From Saprospirales bacterium (GTDB taxonomy: Bacteria > Bacteroidota > Bacteroidia > Chitinophagales > Saprospiraceae): a stretch of DNA of 64,000 nt. The notes beneath the pieces are model-generated. The model was not told the origin of the DNA. It ran no database searches and saw only the letters and a list, made by a program, of their open reading frames with translations. Position numbers and translations under genes: made by a program. Numbering within the stretch: position 1 is the stretch's first letter; each line of letters begins with the position of its first letter. Where the stretch lies: contig JADJBL010000022.1 in NCBI GenBank assembly GCA_016703765.1, positions 1-64,000 of the forward strand, read 5' to 3'. Positions 51,960-62,610 of this stretch are shown one piece after another.

Positions 51960-51990
51960 GTACTGTGGTCGCTGAAGGCGACCACAGTAC
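51960..51990. repeat. Perfect palindrome with TGAAG loop
   Basis: GTACTGTGGTCGC (51960-51972) pairs perfectly with GCGACCACAGTAC (51978-51990). It abuts the nested element. It could serve as a bidirectional terminator between convergent arsM and the TonB receptor gene. Confidence 0.65.
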
Positions 51991-52002
51991 TAAAGTATAT
52001 TT

Positions 52003-54603
<2,601 letters not shown>

Positions 54604-54625
54604 AAGTGGTTAGTTTTCAAAATGA

Positions 54626-54658
54626 AAAGAAGCAAGGGCCGAGGGCTCTTGCTTCTTT
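54626..54658 (-). terminator. Terminator between the OmpA gene and the TonB receptor
   Basis: AAAGAAGCAAGGGCC (54626-54640) and GGCTCTTGCTTCTTT (54644-54658) form a 15-bp stem with one G-T wobble. On the minus strand it is followed by a T-rich tail. Placed after the OmpA-family gene stop. Confidence 0.7.
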
Positions 54659-54682
54659 GGAAACAGTATATTTAGTGAATCA

Positions 54683-55723
54683 TTAATTCACCGACAGTTC
54701 AAACTCCACCCTGCGGTTGAGTGCCCGGCCTTCATCATTATTGTTGGTGGCTCTGGGCTTCGCCTCCCCGTAGCCGTCGTGGGTCATCCTGCCGGGAAAC
54801 ACCCCTTTGGAAGCCAGGTAGTCGAAGCATGCCTTTGCCCGCTCTTTGGAGAGGGCCAGATTGCTGGTATCGTCGCCTACGTTGTCGGTATGACCGCTGA
54901 TCTTCAAGCTGTAATACGGATACCGCTTCATGATGTCGACGATATTGTCGAGCACCGGGAAGGACTGGGGCAGCAGAACCGATTTGGCGGTTTCAAACTG
55001 CACCATGCTGATGGCCAATTCTACTTTGTCCATATCTTCCTGGGTCAATTCGGGGCAGCCCCTGTTGGAGGCAGGACCCGGGATATCGGGGCAACTGTCG
55101 AGCGCGTCGAAGACGCCGTCGCCGTCGCTATCGCCCGAAATACCCATGTCGCCGTCTCCCTCGCCGCCGAGGAAGAGGTGGAAGCCGATCCCATGCTGCC
55201 AGCCGTCGCGATCGTTGGTCGAAAAGCGGTATTGCGTCTGGGCGCTGAGGTAAAAATCGGGGAACATTTTTATGTTCAGGCCCACGCCGACCGGGAATCC
55301 GAAACCGAATTCCTCCGGAGCGGTGATGTAATTGGCGCCGACCCCTGCGTGGACATAGGGGTTGATCCATGACCCGTACCTGCAAAACTGATATTGCAGC
55401 AGCGCGTCGAGGTTGATCGTGCTTTGTTCGGATTTGAATCCGAGGCCTTCCGGGTAGTTGATTTCATTGTATTTGAAGGGGATGCCCAGAAGCAAATGAT
55501 CCATAATGCGGCGGTAATAGGCAAATTCGACCCCGGCGCCGGTAGACTGCTGGTAGATGTTCTTCAGGCTAAGGTCATCTGATCCAAAAGTGTGGATGTA
55601 GTTGTTGCCGGTATAGCGGATGGCCAGACTGTGGTTGGGCTGAGAAAATGCCTTGTCGGAAAAGGCTATCAACATCAGGCAGCATCCGAGTGCGATGAAC
55701 CAGGTACGGATTTTGGTTTTCAT
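54683..55723 (-). CDS. OmpA family outer-membrane protein
   Basis: 346 aa. A signal peptide (MKTKIRTWFIALGCCLMLIA) is followed by a beta-barrel-like N-terminal domain and a TSP3-type calcium loop (SGDSDGDGVFDALDSCPDIP). The C-terminal OmpA domain includes YYSLKISGHTDNVGDDTSNL and NRRVEFELSVN, with the family Asp and Arg that bind peptidoglycan. Structural link between outer membrane and cell wall. Confidence 0.88.
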   Translation of the reverse strand: MKTKIRTWFIALGCCLMLIAFSDKAFSQPNHSLAIRYTGNNYIHTFGSDDLSLKNIYQQSTGAGVEFAYYRRIMDHLLLGIPFKYNEINYPEGLGFKSEQSTINLDALLQYQFCRYGSWINPYVHAGVGANYITAPEEFGFGFPVGVGLNIKMFPDFYLSAQTQYRFSTNDRDGWQHGIGFHLFLGGEGDGDMGISGDSDGDGVFDALDSCPDIPGPASNRGCPELTQEDMDKVELAISMVQFETAKSVLLPQSFPVLDNIVDIMKRYPYYSLKISGHTDNVGDDTSNLALSKERAKACFDYLASKGVFPGRMTHDGYGEAKPRATNNNDEGRALNRRVEFELSVN

Positions 55724-55874
55724 ATATGCAAATTGAGTTAAAAAAAAATTTCAAGATTTCTTACTCATCTATGCAATCAATGGGGAGGCTCGGCATCTCT
55801 GGAACGTGTTGAAGGTAAAACTTTTTCCACAAATTATTTACTTTTATCCGTTCAGCTAACCAAATCAATCCGTC

Positions 55875-58800
55875 ATGAGCAAACCATTTACAGGTCTTCT
55901 GTTCCTGCTATTTCTGGCTTTCATTCCTGTCAGCGCATTTTCCCAAAAACAAAAAAAGGCCGATCCCCCCAAAGAGGAGAAGCCGGAATACTATCTCGAC
56001 AAACTTTCCCTGTCCGGGCTGAAATTCCGCGGCGTGGGCCCGGCCCTGACCTCGGGCCGTATCTCCGACTTCGCCGTGCATCCCGAAAACAGGAGCCTGT
56101 ATTATGTGGCATCTGCTTCGGGGGGCGTTTGGAAAACCGAAAACGCGGGCACGACCTATACGCCCATTTTCGATGCCCAGGGCTCCTATTCCATCGGCTG
56201 CCTGGCCATGGATCCCAACAACCCGAACGTGATCTGGGTAGGCACGGGCGAAAACAACAACCAGCGCTCGGTGGCCTACGGCGACGGGCTATATAAATCG
56301 GAAGACGCAGGGAAGTCCTGGAAACACATGGGCCTTAAAAACTCCGAACATATCGGCAAGATCCTCGTCGATCCCCGCAATTCCAACGTGGTGTACGTGG
56401 CGGCTATCGGCCCGCTGTGGAGCGCCGGCGGCGATCGCGGCGTGTACAAAACGACCGACGGGGGTAAGACCTGGGAAGCCGTGCTGACAGTCGATGAGCA
56501 CACGGGCGTGAACGACCTGATCATGGATCCCCGCAATCCGGATGTGCTGTACGCCGGCGCCTTCCAGCGTCGCCGCCACGTGTTTACCTACGTAGGAGGA
56601 GGCCCCGGCAGCGGAATCTACAAAAGCGTCGATGCCGGAAAGACCTGGGAGAAGGCCAATAACGGACTGCCCACAGTGGATATGGGGCGCATCGCCCTGG
56701 CTATTTCCCCTGCCGACCCCGAAGTGGTCTACGCCATGGTCGAGGCGGCGCTGGACAAGGGCGGGTTTTTCCGCTCCACCAACCGCGGCGCGAGCTGGGA
56801 GAAGCAGGGTGGTCATGTTACCAGTGGCAACTACTACGTCGAGATCGTGCCCCATCCGCACAACCCGGACATCATATTCTCGATGGACACCTACCTGCAA
56901 TGGTCGACCGACGGAGGGAAGACGTTCAAGGATGTCAACGAGCAGTGGAAGCACGTCGACAACCACTGCATGTGGATCGACCCTGAAGACCCGAACTACT
57001 ACCTCGTGGGCTGCGACGGGGGCATTTACGAGAGCTTCGACGCCGCCAGGACCTGGAACTTCAAATCCAACCTGCCCGTCATTCAGTTCTACAAGGTAGC
57101 GGTCGACAATGCCTCGCCTTTCTACAATATCTACGGCGGCACCCAGGACAACTTCAGCCTCGGAGGGCCTTCGCGCACGCGCAACCACCACGGCATCATG
57201 AATTCCGACTGGTTTATCACCAACGGGGGCGACGGCTTCGAATCGCAAATCGACCCCAACAATCCGAATATCGTATATGCCCAGTCGCAGTACGGCGGCC
57301 TGGTGCGCTACGACCGCCTGAGCGGCGAAAACGTGGGGATACAGCCCAAACCCGCCAAGGGAGAGGACGCCTTCCGCTGGAACTGGGACGCGCCGCTGGT
57401 CCTGTCCGAGCACAATCCCACCCGTATCTACTTCGCAGCCAACAAGCTTTTCCGCAGCGACGACCGCGGCAACAGTTGGCAGACGATTAGCGGAGACCTC
57501 ACGCGGCAGATCGACCGCAATACCCTGGAGGTCATGGGCCGCGTGCAGAGCATCGACGCGGTGGCCAAAAACGGCTCCACCTCGCAATACGGCAATATCG
57601 TGGCCTTTTCCGAGAGCCCGAAAGACCAAAACCTGCTCTTCGTGGGTACGGACGACGGCCTGATCCAGATCACGACCGATGGTGGGCAGAGCTGGAAAAT
57701 GACGGACGGCAATTCCCTCCCGGGCGCACCCCAGCGAAGCTATGTCAACGCCCTGTTGGCCTCCCAACACGACGCCAAGGTGGTATACGCCGCCCTGAAC
57801 CACCACAAGTACGGCGATTTCAAGCCTTATATCTACCGCAGCGCCGACCAGGGAAAGACCTGGACTGCCATCGCCTCCAACTTGCCCGAGCGGGGCTCGG
57901 TATACAGCATCGCAGAAGACCACGTCGATCCAAATCTCCTGTTCGTGGGCACGGAGTTTGGCTGTTTTTTCAGCAATGACGGCGGCGCACACTGGAAGCA
58001 ACTCAAGGCCGGCCTTCCCACTATCGCCGTGCGCGATATCGCCATCCAGGAGCGGGAAAACGACCTCGTGCTCGGCACCTTCGGCCGCGGCTTTTTCGTA
58101 CTGGACGACTATTCGTCCCTGCGCCAGGTGAAAGAGGCGGACACGCAGGAAGAAGCGAAGTTTTTCCCCATAAAAGACGGGCTGATCTACATCGAAAGCG
58201 TGCCGCTCGGCTTGCGCGGCAATTCATTTCAGGGCCACAACTTTTACACGGCCCCGAATCCGCCTGTTGGAGCGACTTTCACTTACTTTATCAGAGACGA
58301 GTTCAAGACCCTCAAAGAGAAGCGCCAGGAGGCGGAAAAGGAGGCGATCAAAGCTAATAAGCCGATCCGCTATCCCACTTATGAAGAATTGCTGGCGGAG
58401 CAGCAGGAGGAGGAATCCTATCTGGAGTTCACGATCACGGATCTGTCGGGCAATGTGGTGCGCAAACTCAAAACCGGCATTTCCAAAGGCGTCAACCGCA
58501 TCGTGTGGGATGGCCGTTATCCCTCCATCAGCCCGATCAGCATGACCCCTCCGAAGGAGAATATTTTCGGCCCCCTGGACGAAGGCACCATGGCCATGCC
58601 CGGCGAATACACGGTGAGCATTTCGCGCAGCGCAAACGGACAATTGACTCAACTGGTGGGCCCCACGACGTTCCGCCTGCAAACCCTGGGCGGGGTGACC
58701 CTTCCTGCCGAAAACCGCAAGGACTTCGTGGAATTCCAACGTCAGGCGCAGGAGTTGCAACGGGCTTTCACCGGGGCCAACGCCATGCTCGGGGATATCA

Positions 58801-59189
58801 GCAACCGCCTCAAATTTATGCGGAAGGCGGTCTATTCGATCCCTTCCCCCACCTCCGATCTGACAAGCGATCTGAAGGCGGTAGAAGACAAGGTTTACGA
58901 GATCCGCAAAGCCATGAACGGGGACCGGGTGGCAGGAGTCATTGATCGGGACACCCCTCCGGGTATTGCCGACCGCATTTTCTCGGTTACTTATGAGATG
59001 TGGTCGTCCACTTCCGCGCCCACTCAGACTATGCGCGACGGGGTGCGTATCGCGGCCGAGGAGTTTAAGCCCCAATTGGCGGCCATTAAGAAAGTCTTGA
59101 GCGAGGATATCAAGCGCCTGGAGGAGAAGCTGGAGGCGGCGGGAGCGCCGTATACGCCGGGGAGGGCGGTGGAGTATGGGGGTAATTAA
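55875..59189 (+). CDS. Sortilin/BNR-repeat glycosidase-like protein
   Basis: 1104 aa secreted protein with a signal peptide (MSKPFTGLLFLLFLAFIPVS, then AFSQ). Residues about 35-740 carry repeated BNR/VPS10-type beta-propeller units with Asp-box patterns (for example ITTDGGQSWKM, YRSADQGKTWTA and VYKTTDGGKTWEA). A C-terminal domain of about 300 aa (GNVVRKLKTGISKGVNRIVW and later helices) follows. This architecture is common in Bacteroidota and often annotated as VPS10-domain protein; catalytic activity is not evident. Its end overlaps the oxidoreductase start by 14 bp. Confidence 0.82.
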   Translation: MSKPFTGLLFLLFLAFIPVSAFSQKQKKADPPKEEKPEYYLDKLSLSGLKFRGVGPALTSGRISDFAVHPENRSLYYVASASGGVWKTENAGTTYTPIFDAQGSYSIGCLAMDPNNPNVIWVGTGENNNQRSVAYGDGLYKSEDAGKSWKHMGLKNSEHIGKILVDPRNSNVVYVAAIGPLWSAGGDRGVYKTTDGGKTWEAVLTVDEHTGVNDLIMDPRNPDVLYAGAFQRRRHVFTYVGGGPGSGIYKSVDAGKTWEKANNGLPTVDMGRIALAISPADPEVVYAMVEAALDKGGFFRSTNRGASWEKQGGHVTSGNYYVEIVPHPHNPDIIFSMDTYLQWSTDGGKTFKDVNEQWKHVDNHCMWIDPEDPNYYLVGCDGGIYESFDAARTWNFKSNLPVIQFYKVAVDNASPFYNIYGGTQDNFSLGGPSRTRNHHGIMNSDWFITNGGDGFESQIDPNNPNIVYAQSQYGGLVRYDRLSGENVGIQPKPAKGEDAFRWNWDAPLVLSEHNPTRIYFAANKLFRSDDRGNSWQTISGDLTRQIDRNTLEVMGRVQSIDAVAKNGSTSQYGNIVAFSESPKDQNLLFVGTDDGLIQITTDGGQSWKMTDGNSLPGAPQRSYVNALLASQHDAKVVYAALNHHKYGDFKPYIYRSADQGKTWTAIASNLPERGSVYSIAEDHVDPNLLFVGTEFGCFFSNDGGAHWKQLKAGLPTIAVRDIAIQERENDLVLGTFGRGFFVLDDYSSLRQVKEADTQEEAKFFPIKDGLIYIESVPLGLRGNSFQGHNFYTAPNPPVGATFTYFIRDEFKTLKEKRQEAEKEAIKANKPIRYPTYEELLAEQQEEESYLEFTITDLSGNVVRKLKTGISKGVNRIVWDGRYPSISPISMTPPKENIFGPLDEGTMAMPGEYTVSISRSANGQLTQLVGPTTFRLQTLGGVTLPAENRKDFVEFQRQAQELQRAFTGANAMLGDISNRLKFMRKAVYSIPSPTSDLTSDLKAVEDKVYEIRKAMNGDRVAGVIDRDTPPGIADRIFSVTYEMWSSTSAPTQTMRDGVRIAAEEFKPQLAAIKKVLSEDIKRLEEKLEAAGAPYTPGRAVEYGGN

Positions 59190-60153
59190 ATTCGGCCTCA
59201 TCGGCCTTGGCCATATCACCAAAGGCTTTATCAAGGACCTGGCGCTCGTCGAGGGCGCGGAGGCCGTGGCGGTGGCGTCGCGCTCGCTGGAAAAGGCCAG
59301 GGCCTTTTCGGCGGAGCATGGGGTGAAAAAATACTATGGCAGCTACGCCGAGATCCTCGAAGACCCGGAGGTCGACATCATTTACATCGGCACCCCGCAC
59401 GACTCACATGAGGAGTGGAGCATTGCGGCGATGAACGCCGGTAAGCACGTGCTGTGCGAAAAGCCCATGGGCGTCAATTGCGCGCAGGTGGAGCGCATGG
59501 TCGAAGCGGCGCGGAAAAACCGGGTTTTTCTGATGGAAGCCCTCTGGGCGCGCTTCAATCCGACGATAAAGGCATGTCTGGAACTGGTCAGGAGCGGAGT
59601 GATCGGGGAGGTCAATTACCTGAACGCCGATTTTGCCTTTCTGGCGACCAAGGACACGGGCCACCGCCTGCTCAAGGCGGAGCTCGCCGGGGGCACGATC
59701 CTCGACATCGGCATTTATCCGCTTTTTCTGGCCTATTCCATTTTTGGAAAACCCAAAGAGATCATGGCTTCCGGCCTTTTTCACCCGCAGACCGGCGTGG
59801 ACATCCAGGTGTCGATGATCCTGAAATACCCCTCTGCGATGGCCAGTTTATACTGCGGTTTTGTGTCCAAATCGGACATGGTGGCGCGGATCTGCGGCAC
59901 GGAGGGGACGATCTATATCGACGGCCGTTGGCACGAATCGAAGGGCTATACCCTTGAAAGGGGAGGGGAGATGGAAAAAGTGTCCCTTCCCACGCTGGGG
60001 AAGGGATTGACCTATGAAATAAGGGAATGCATCGAATGCATTTCCCAGCAGAAAATGCAGAGCGAACTGTGGTCCCACCAAAACAGCCTCGACCTGGCGG
60101 AGATGCTGGACGAGGTGAGGAGCAGGGTGGGAGTGAGGTATGGGTTTGAGTGA
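59176..60153 (+). CDS. Gfo/Idh/MocA family oxidoreductase
   Basis: 325 aa NAD(P)-dependent dehydrogenase. The Rossmann motif FGLIGLGHITKGFIKDLAL opens it, and HVLCEKPMGVNCAQVERMV is the family Lys-Pro motif. FLATKDTGHRLLKAELAGGT and ILDIGIYPLFLAY lie in the catalytic domain. The ATG at 59176 lies within the previous gene's last codons (59176-59189), indicating translational coupling. The sugar or related substrate is unknown. Confidence 0.88.
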   Translation: MGVIKFGLIGLGHITKGFIKDLALVEGAEAVAVASRSLEKARAFSAEHGVKKYYGSYAEILEDPEVDIIYIGTPHDSHEEWSIAAMNAGKHVLCEKPMGVNCAQVERMVEAARKNRVFLMEALWARFNPTIKACLELVRSGVIGEVNYLNADFAFLATKDTGHRLLKAELAGGTILDIGIYPLFLAYSIFGKPKEIMASGLFHPQTGVDIQVSMILKYPSAMASLYCGFVSKSDMVARICGTEGTIYIDGRWHESKGYTLERGGEMEKVSLPTLGKGLTYEIRECIECISQQKMQSELWSHQNSLDLAEMLDEVRSRVGVRYGFE

Positions 60154-60320
60154 GGGTAAATATTTTTCATAAAAAAGCGCCCCTCCCCACACACCGCGGG
60201 AAGGGGCCATCCTATAGCGTTGCGGAACCGTCCGCTGCATTGGCTCATGTGGAGAATGCAACAAGATGTGGCGCGGATTTATACGGGGGAAGACGGTTGG
60301 AGGAAGAAGATATACCTTTT

Positions 60321-60398
60321 GAGGGTTTAGGTGGTTTAGAAGGTTTAGGAGGTTTAGAAAAACACTAAACTCACTAAACATTCTAAACTTCCTAAACC
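60321..60398. repeat. Hairpin of GGTTTAGA words
   Basis: The left arm (GGTTTAGGTGGTTTAGAAGG) and right arm (CTAAACTCACTAAACATTC and CCTAAACC) are complementary and tandemly organised. The stop codon of the gene at 60392 is inside it. Same word as 21328-21396, about 39 kb away, without being a simple copy of it. Confidence 0.55.
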
Positions 60399-61507
60399 AC
60401 TTTGGAAAGAGTTATTCTTTCCAGAACTGGCTCAGGGATCTCTATCTCCTCCGCCCGGAACGACAGGCTGTGATAGCCGGCGTTCGCCTGATCCTTTAGA
60501 AAAAGATCTTCGACTTTAAGCCGCTCGCTGCCGGGAGGCAGGAGGGAGGCGAGCTGGTCGCGGAAGTTGATTTTCCACTGGGAGAAATTGGTGGCGAAGG
60601 CGCTGTAGTGGACCGACTTGTTGCGGGTGGCATCCAGAGCCAGTTTGAAGAACATTTTGAGGAGGTGGGGCGAAATTTTCCCGGCGTCCACGCGGGCGTT
60701 TTTGAGGCCTTTTTCCGGCCAGGTCATTTCGAAGAAAAGCTGGTTATCGGCGCCGATACCGAAGCGAAGCTGCTTTATACCGGCTTCTACCTCCTTATAC
60801 CCGGGCGATCTTTCTTTTTCCAGGGGGGTGGTGAGCATGTCGCCCAGCCAGGTGAGGGCGAGCACGGCGAAGCAGAGCGCCAGGGAGGAGCGGGCCCCCA
60901 GACGGATCAATTGCCGGAGGGTTTCGGGCAGTTGCACATCCCAGATCTCGAGCATCCATTCATTGACCTGCACGACCAGAAATGCGGCCACGGTGAGGAT
61001 TGTCAATCCCAGCATCAGGGGCATGCGGCGAGCCTGGAAGGAGAGGGCCAGGTTGATCCCCAGCAGCAGCATGACCGCGATGGAAATGGCGGTTTCGATA
61101 TACAGCCACGCTTTCCCCTCCGGGAATGGGGAAACGAGGAAACAAGCCCCGGCGATGACCAGGATGATGGTGAGCGGATTGATGCGGCGGATCGCTTCGC
61201 TGAGCCGCTGCCAGCCGTTTTGGAAAAAGGCCAGCGAATAGACCAGAAATCCCGTGTTGATGATCGAGAGCATGCGCCGGATGCGCAGAAAGCCCGGCTT
61301 ATCGATCAGCTGAGTGGTCAGGTAAGCCTGCTCCGCTTCCCAGACGCCCATGACCATCCACACGGCAAAGGCCAGGGAGACCCAGATAAGTCCGCTGTCC
61401 TGTCGCTCGCCCAGTTTTGCCCGCAGATACCGATGGATGCTGATGAACACCAGGGCGGCGAGCAGCGAGTGGATGGCTAGGAACCAATGTGGGAAGGTGG
61501 CGGACAT
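60392..61507 (-). CDS. Multi-spanning membrane protein of unknown function
   Basis: 371 aa. About seven hydrophobic segments lie in the first 235 residues (for example FPHWFLAIHSLLAALVFISI, LTIILVIAGACFLVSPFPEG, and AISIAVMLLLGINLALSF). A soluble C-terminal domain of about 130 residues (IKQLRFGIGADNQLFFEMTW, PEKGLKNARVDAGKISPHLL) follows. No family recognised. The C-terminal part suggests a cytoplasmic or periplasmic binding module. Confidence 0.65.
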   Translation of the reverse strand: MSATFPHWFLAIHSLLAALVFISIHRYLRAKLGERQDSGLIWVSLAFAVWMVMGVWEAEQAYLTTQLIDKPGFLRIRRMLSIINTGFLVYSLAFFQNGWQRLSEAIRRINPLTIILVIAGACFLVSPFPEGKAWLYIETAISIAVMLLLGINLALSFQARRMPLMLGLTILTVAAFLVVQVNEWMLEIWDVQLPETLRQLIRLGARSSLALCFAVLALTWLGDMLTTPLEKERSPGYKEVEAGIKQLRFGIGADNQLFFEMTWPEKGLKNARVDAGKISPHLLKMFFKLALDATRNKSVHYSAFATNFSQWKINFRDQLASLLPPGSERLKVEDLFLKDQANAGYHSLSFRAEEIEIPEPVLERITLSKVV

Positions 61508-61583
61508 GGAGGTGAAGGTACGAAAAAGGAAGATGGGTGAAATAATGGTGGTATTTTCACTTCCGAAATGCTCAACGATTGCT

Positions 61584-62393
61584 ATGGCCGATAAAATACA
61601 TACTGAAACCCTTCGCCCCGACCTATCCTTCCGGCTTTTGCTGGTGGAATCCGGCTCCTTCCGCCTCGGCGGCTCCGGCCCGGAGGTGCATTTATCTCCT
61701 TTTTACCTGGGCGAGCATCCCCTCACCCAGGACATTTGGGAGGAAATAATGGGGGCGAACCCCTCCTGGTTTAAAGGCAATAGACGGCCGGTGGAAAACG
61801 TGAGTTGGTTTGACGCAGCCGTTTTTTGCAACGCGCTGAACGAGCGGTGTGGCTACGACCCCTGCTATTTCAGCGATCGGGATTTTAAGTCCCTCTATGG
61901 GAAAACTTCGGAGGGTTTTTCTTTGCCAAATGAAGGCGAAGTTTACCGTAAGGTAGGCGCCAAGGGCTACCGCCTGCCGACGGAGGCGGAGTGGGAGTAC
62001 GCAGCCCGGGGCGGAAAAGACCCGGATAAGCGCCCAAGCTATGAATATTCCGGAGGGGAAAAGCTGGATGAATTGGGGTGGTATGGTGTTAACAGCCACG
62101 GCGAAACCAAGCCGGTAGGCCTGAAGCTGCCCAACGAATTGGGGCTGTACGACATGAGCGGCAATGTGTGGGAATGGTGCGAAGATTGGTATGCGGAATA
62201 TCCATCTGGCGTTTTGACCGATCCGCGTGGACCTGAACAGGGGACTCACCGCGTGCTCCGCGGCGGCTCCTACTCCGCTGAGATCTCCTACTCCGCTGAG
62301 AGCTGCCGCTCCGCGCTCCGCGTCCGCTGGCTACCGTGGGACCGCCTCACCTATGTCGGCTTCCGCCTCGCCTTGTTTTTCCCTCCAGTTTAG
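61584..62393 (+). CDS. Formylglycine-generating-enzyme-like (SUMF1/FGE-sulfatase) protein with DGR-like variable C-terminus
   Basis: 269 aa from the ATG at 61584 (MADKIHTETLRPDLSFRLLL). The FGE-type C-lectin fold is recognisable: HPLTQDIWEEIMGANPSWFK, RPVENVSWFDAAVFCNALNE, YRLPTEAEWEYAARGG and DMSGNVWEWCEDWYAEYP. The last about 40 residues (RVLRGGS to GFRLA) align with the variable region of diversity-generating retroelement target proteins. Oxidase cysteines of true FGE are not evident. No signal peptide. No reverse transcriptase or template repeat was found in the window. Confidence 0.75.
   Translation: MADKIHTETLRPDLSFRLLLVESGSFRLGGSGPEVHLSPFYLGEHPLTQDIWEEIMGANPSWFKGNRRPVENVSWFDAAVFCNALNERCGYDPCYFSDRDFKSLYGKTSEGFSLPNEGEVYRKVGAKGYRLPTEAEWEYAARGGKDPDKRPSYEYSGGEKLDELGWYGVNSHGETKPVGLKLPNELGLYDMSGNVWEWCEDWYAEYPSGVLTDPRGPEQGTHRVLRGGSYSAEISYSAESCRSALRVRWLPWDRLTYVGFRLALFFPPV
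62246..62375 (+). other. Putative DGR-type variable region
   Basis: Codons for RGGS through GFRLA. In 37 consecutive codons from GGC GGC TCC to CTC GCC, no AAN codon occurs and 27 end in C. This is the pattern left when AAC codons of a template are mutated at adenine. An 18-bp duplication (CTCCTACTCCGCTGAG, twice) lies inside it. Natural FGE sequence drift is the alternative. Confidence 0.5.
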
Positions 62394-62433
62394 GTGGTCT
62401 GATCATCCGGCAATCCTGTGAGCGGAAAGAGGG

Positions 62434-62535
62434 CTGGACCACAGATTTCCACTGATTTTATGATTGCGCTGATTTTTTGAGGGACACTCCAGAAGAAATC
62501 AGTGAAATCATAAAATCAGGGTAATCTGTGGTCAG
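62434..62535. repeat. Long inverted repeat of TGATTT words
   Basis: The left arm (62434-62475, with ACCACAGATTTCCACTGATT and TATGATTGCGCTGATTT) and right arm (62495-62535, with AATCAGTGAAATCATAAAAT) are complementary with a few mismatches. It follows the FGE-like gene and is built of degenerate TGATTT units. Could terminate transcription of that gene. Confidence 0.55.
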
Positions 62536-62610
62536 GCGTTTTCTTTCCGGGATTACGGAAGGTTTGTATTTTTGTCGACAGAAATTCTTTCCATTCCCAA
62601 TACCCTGCCC

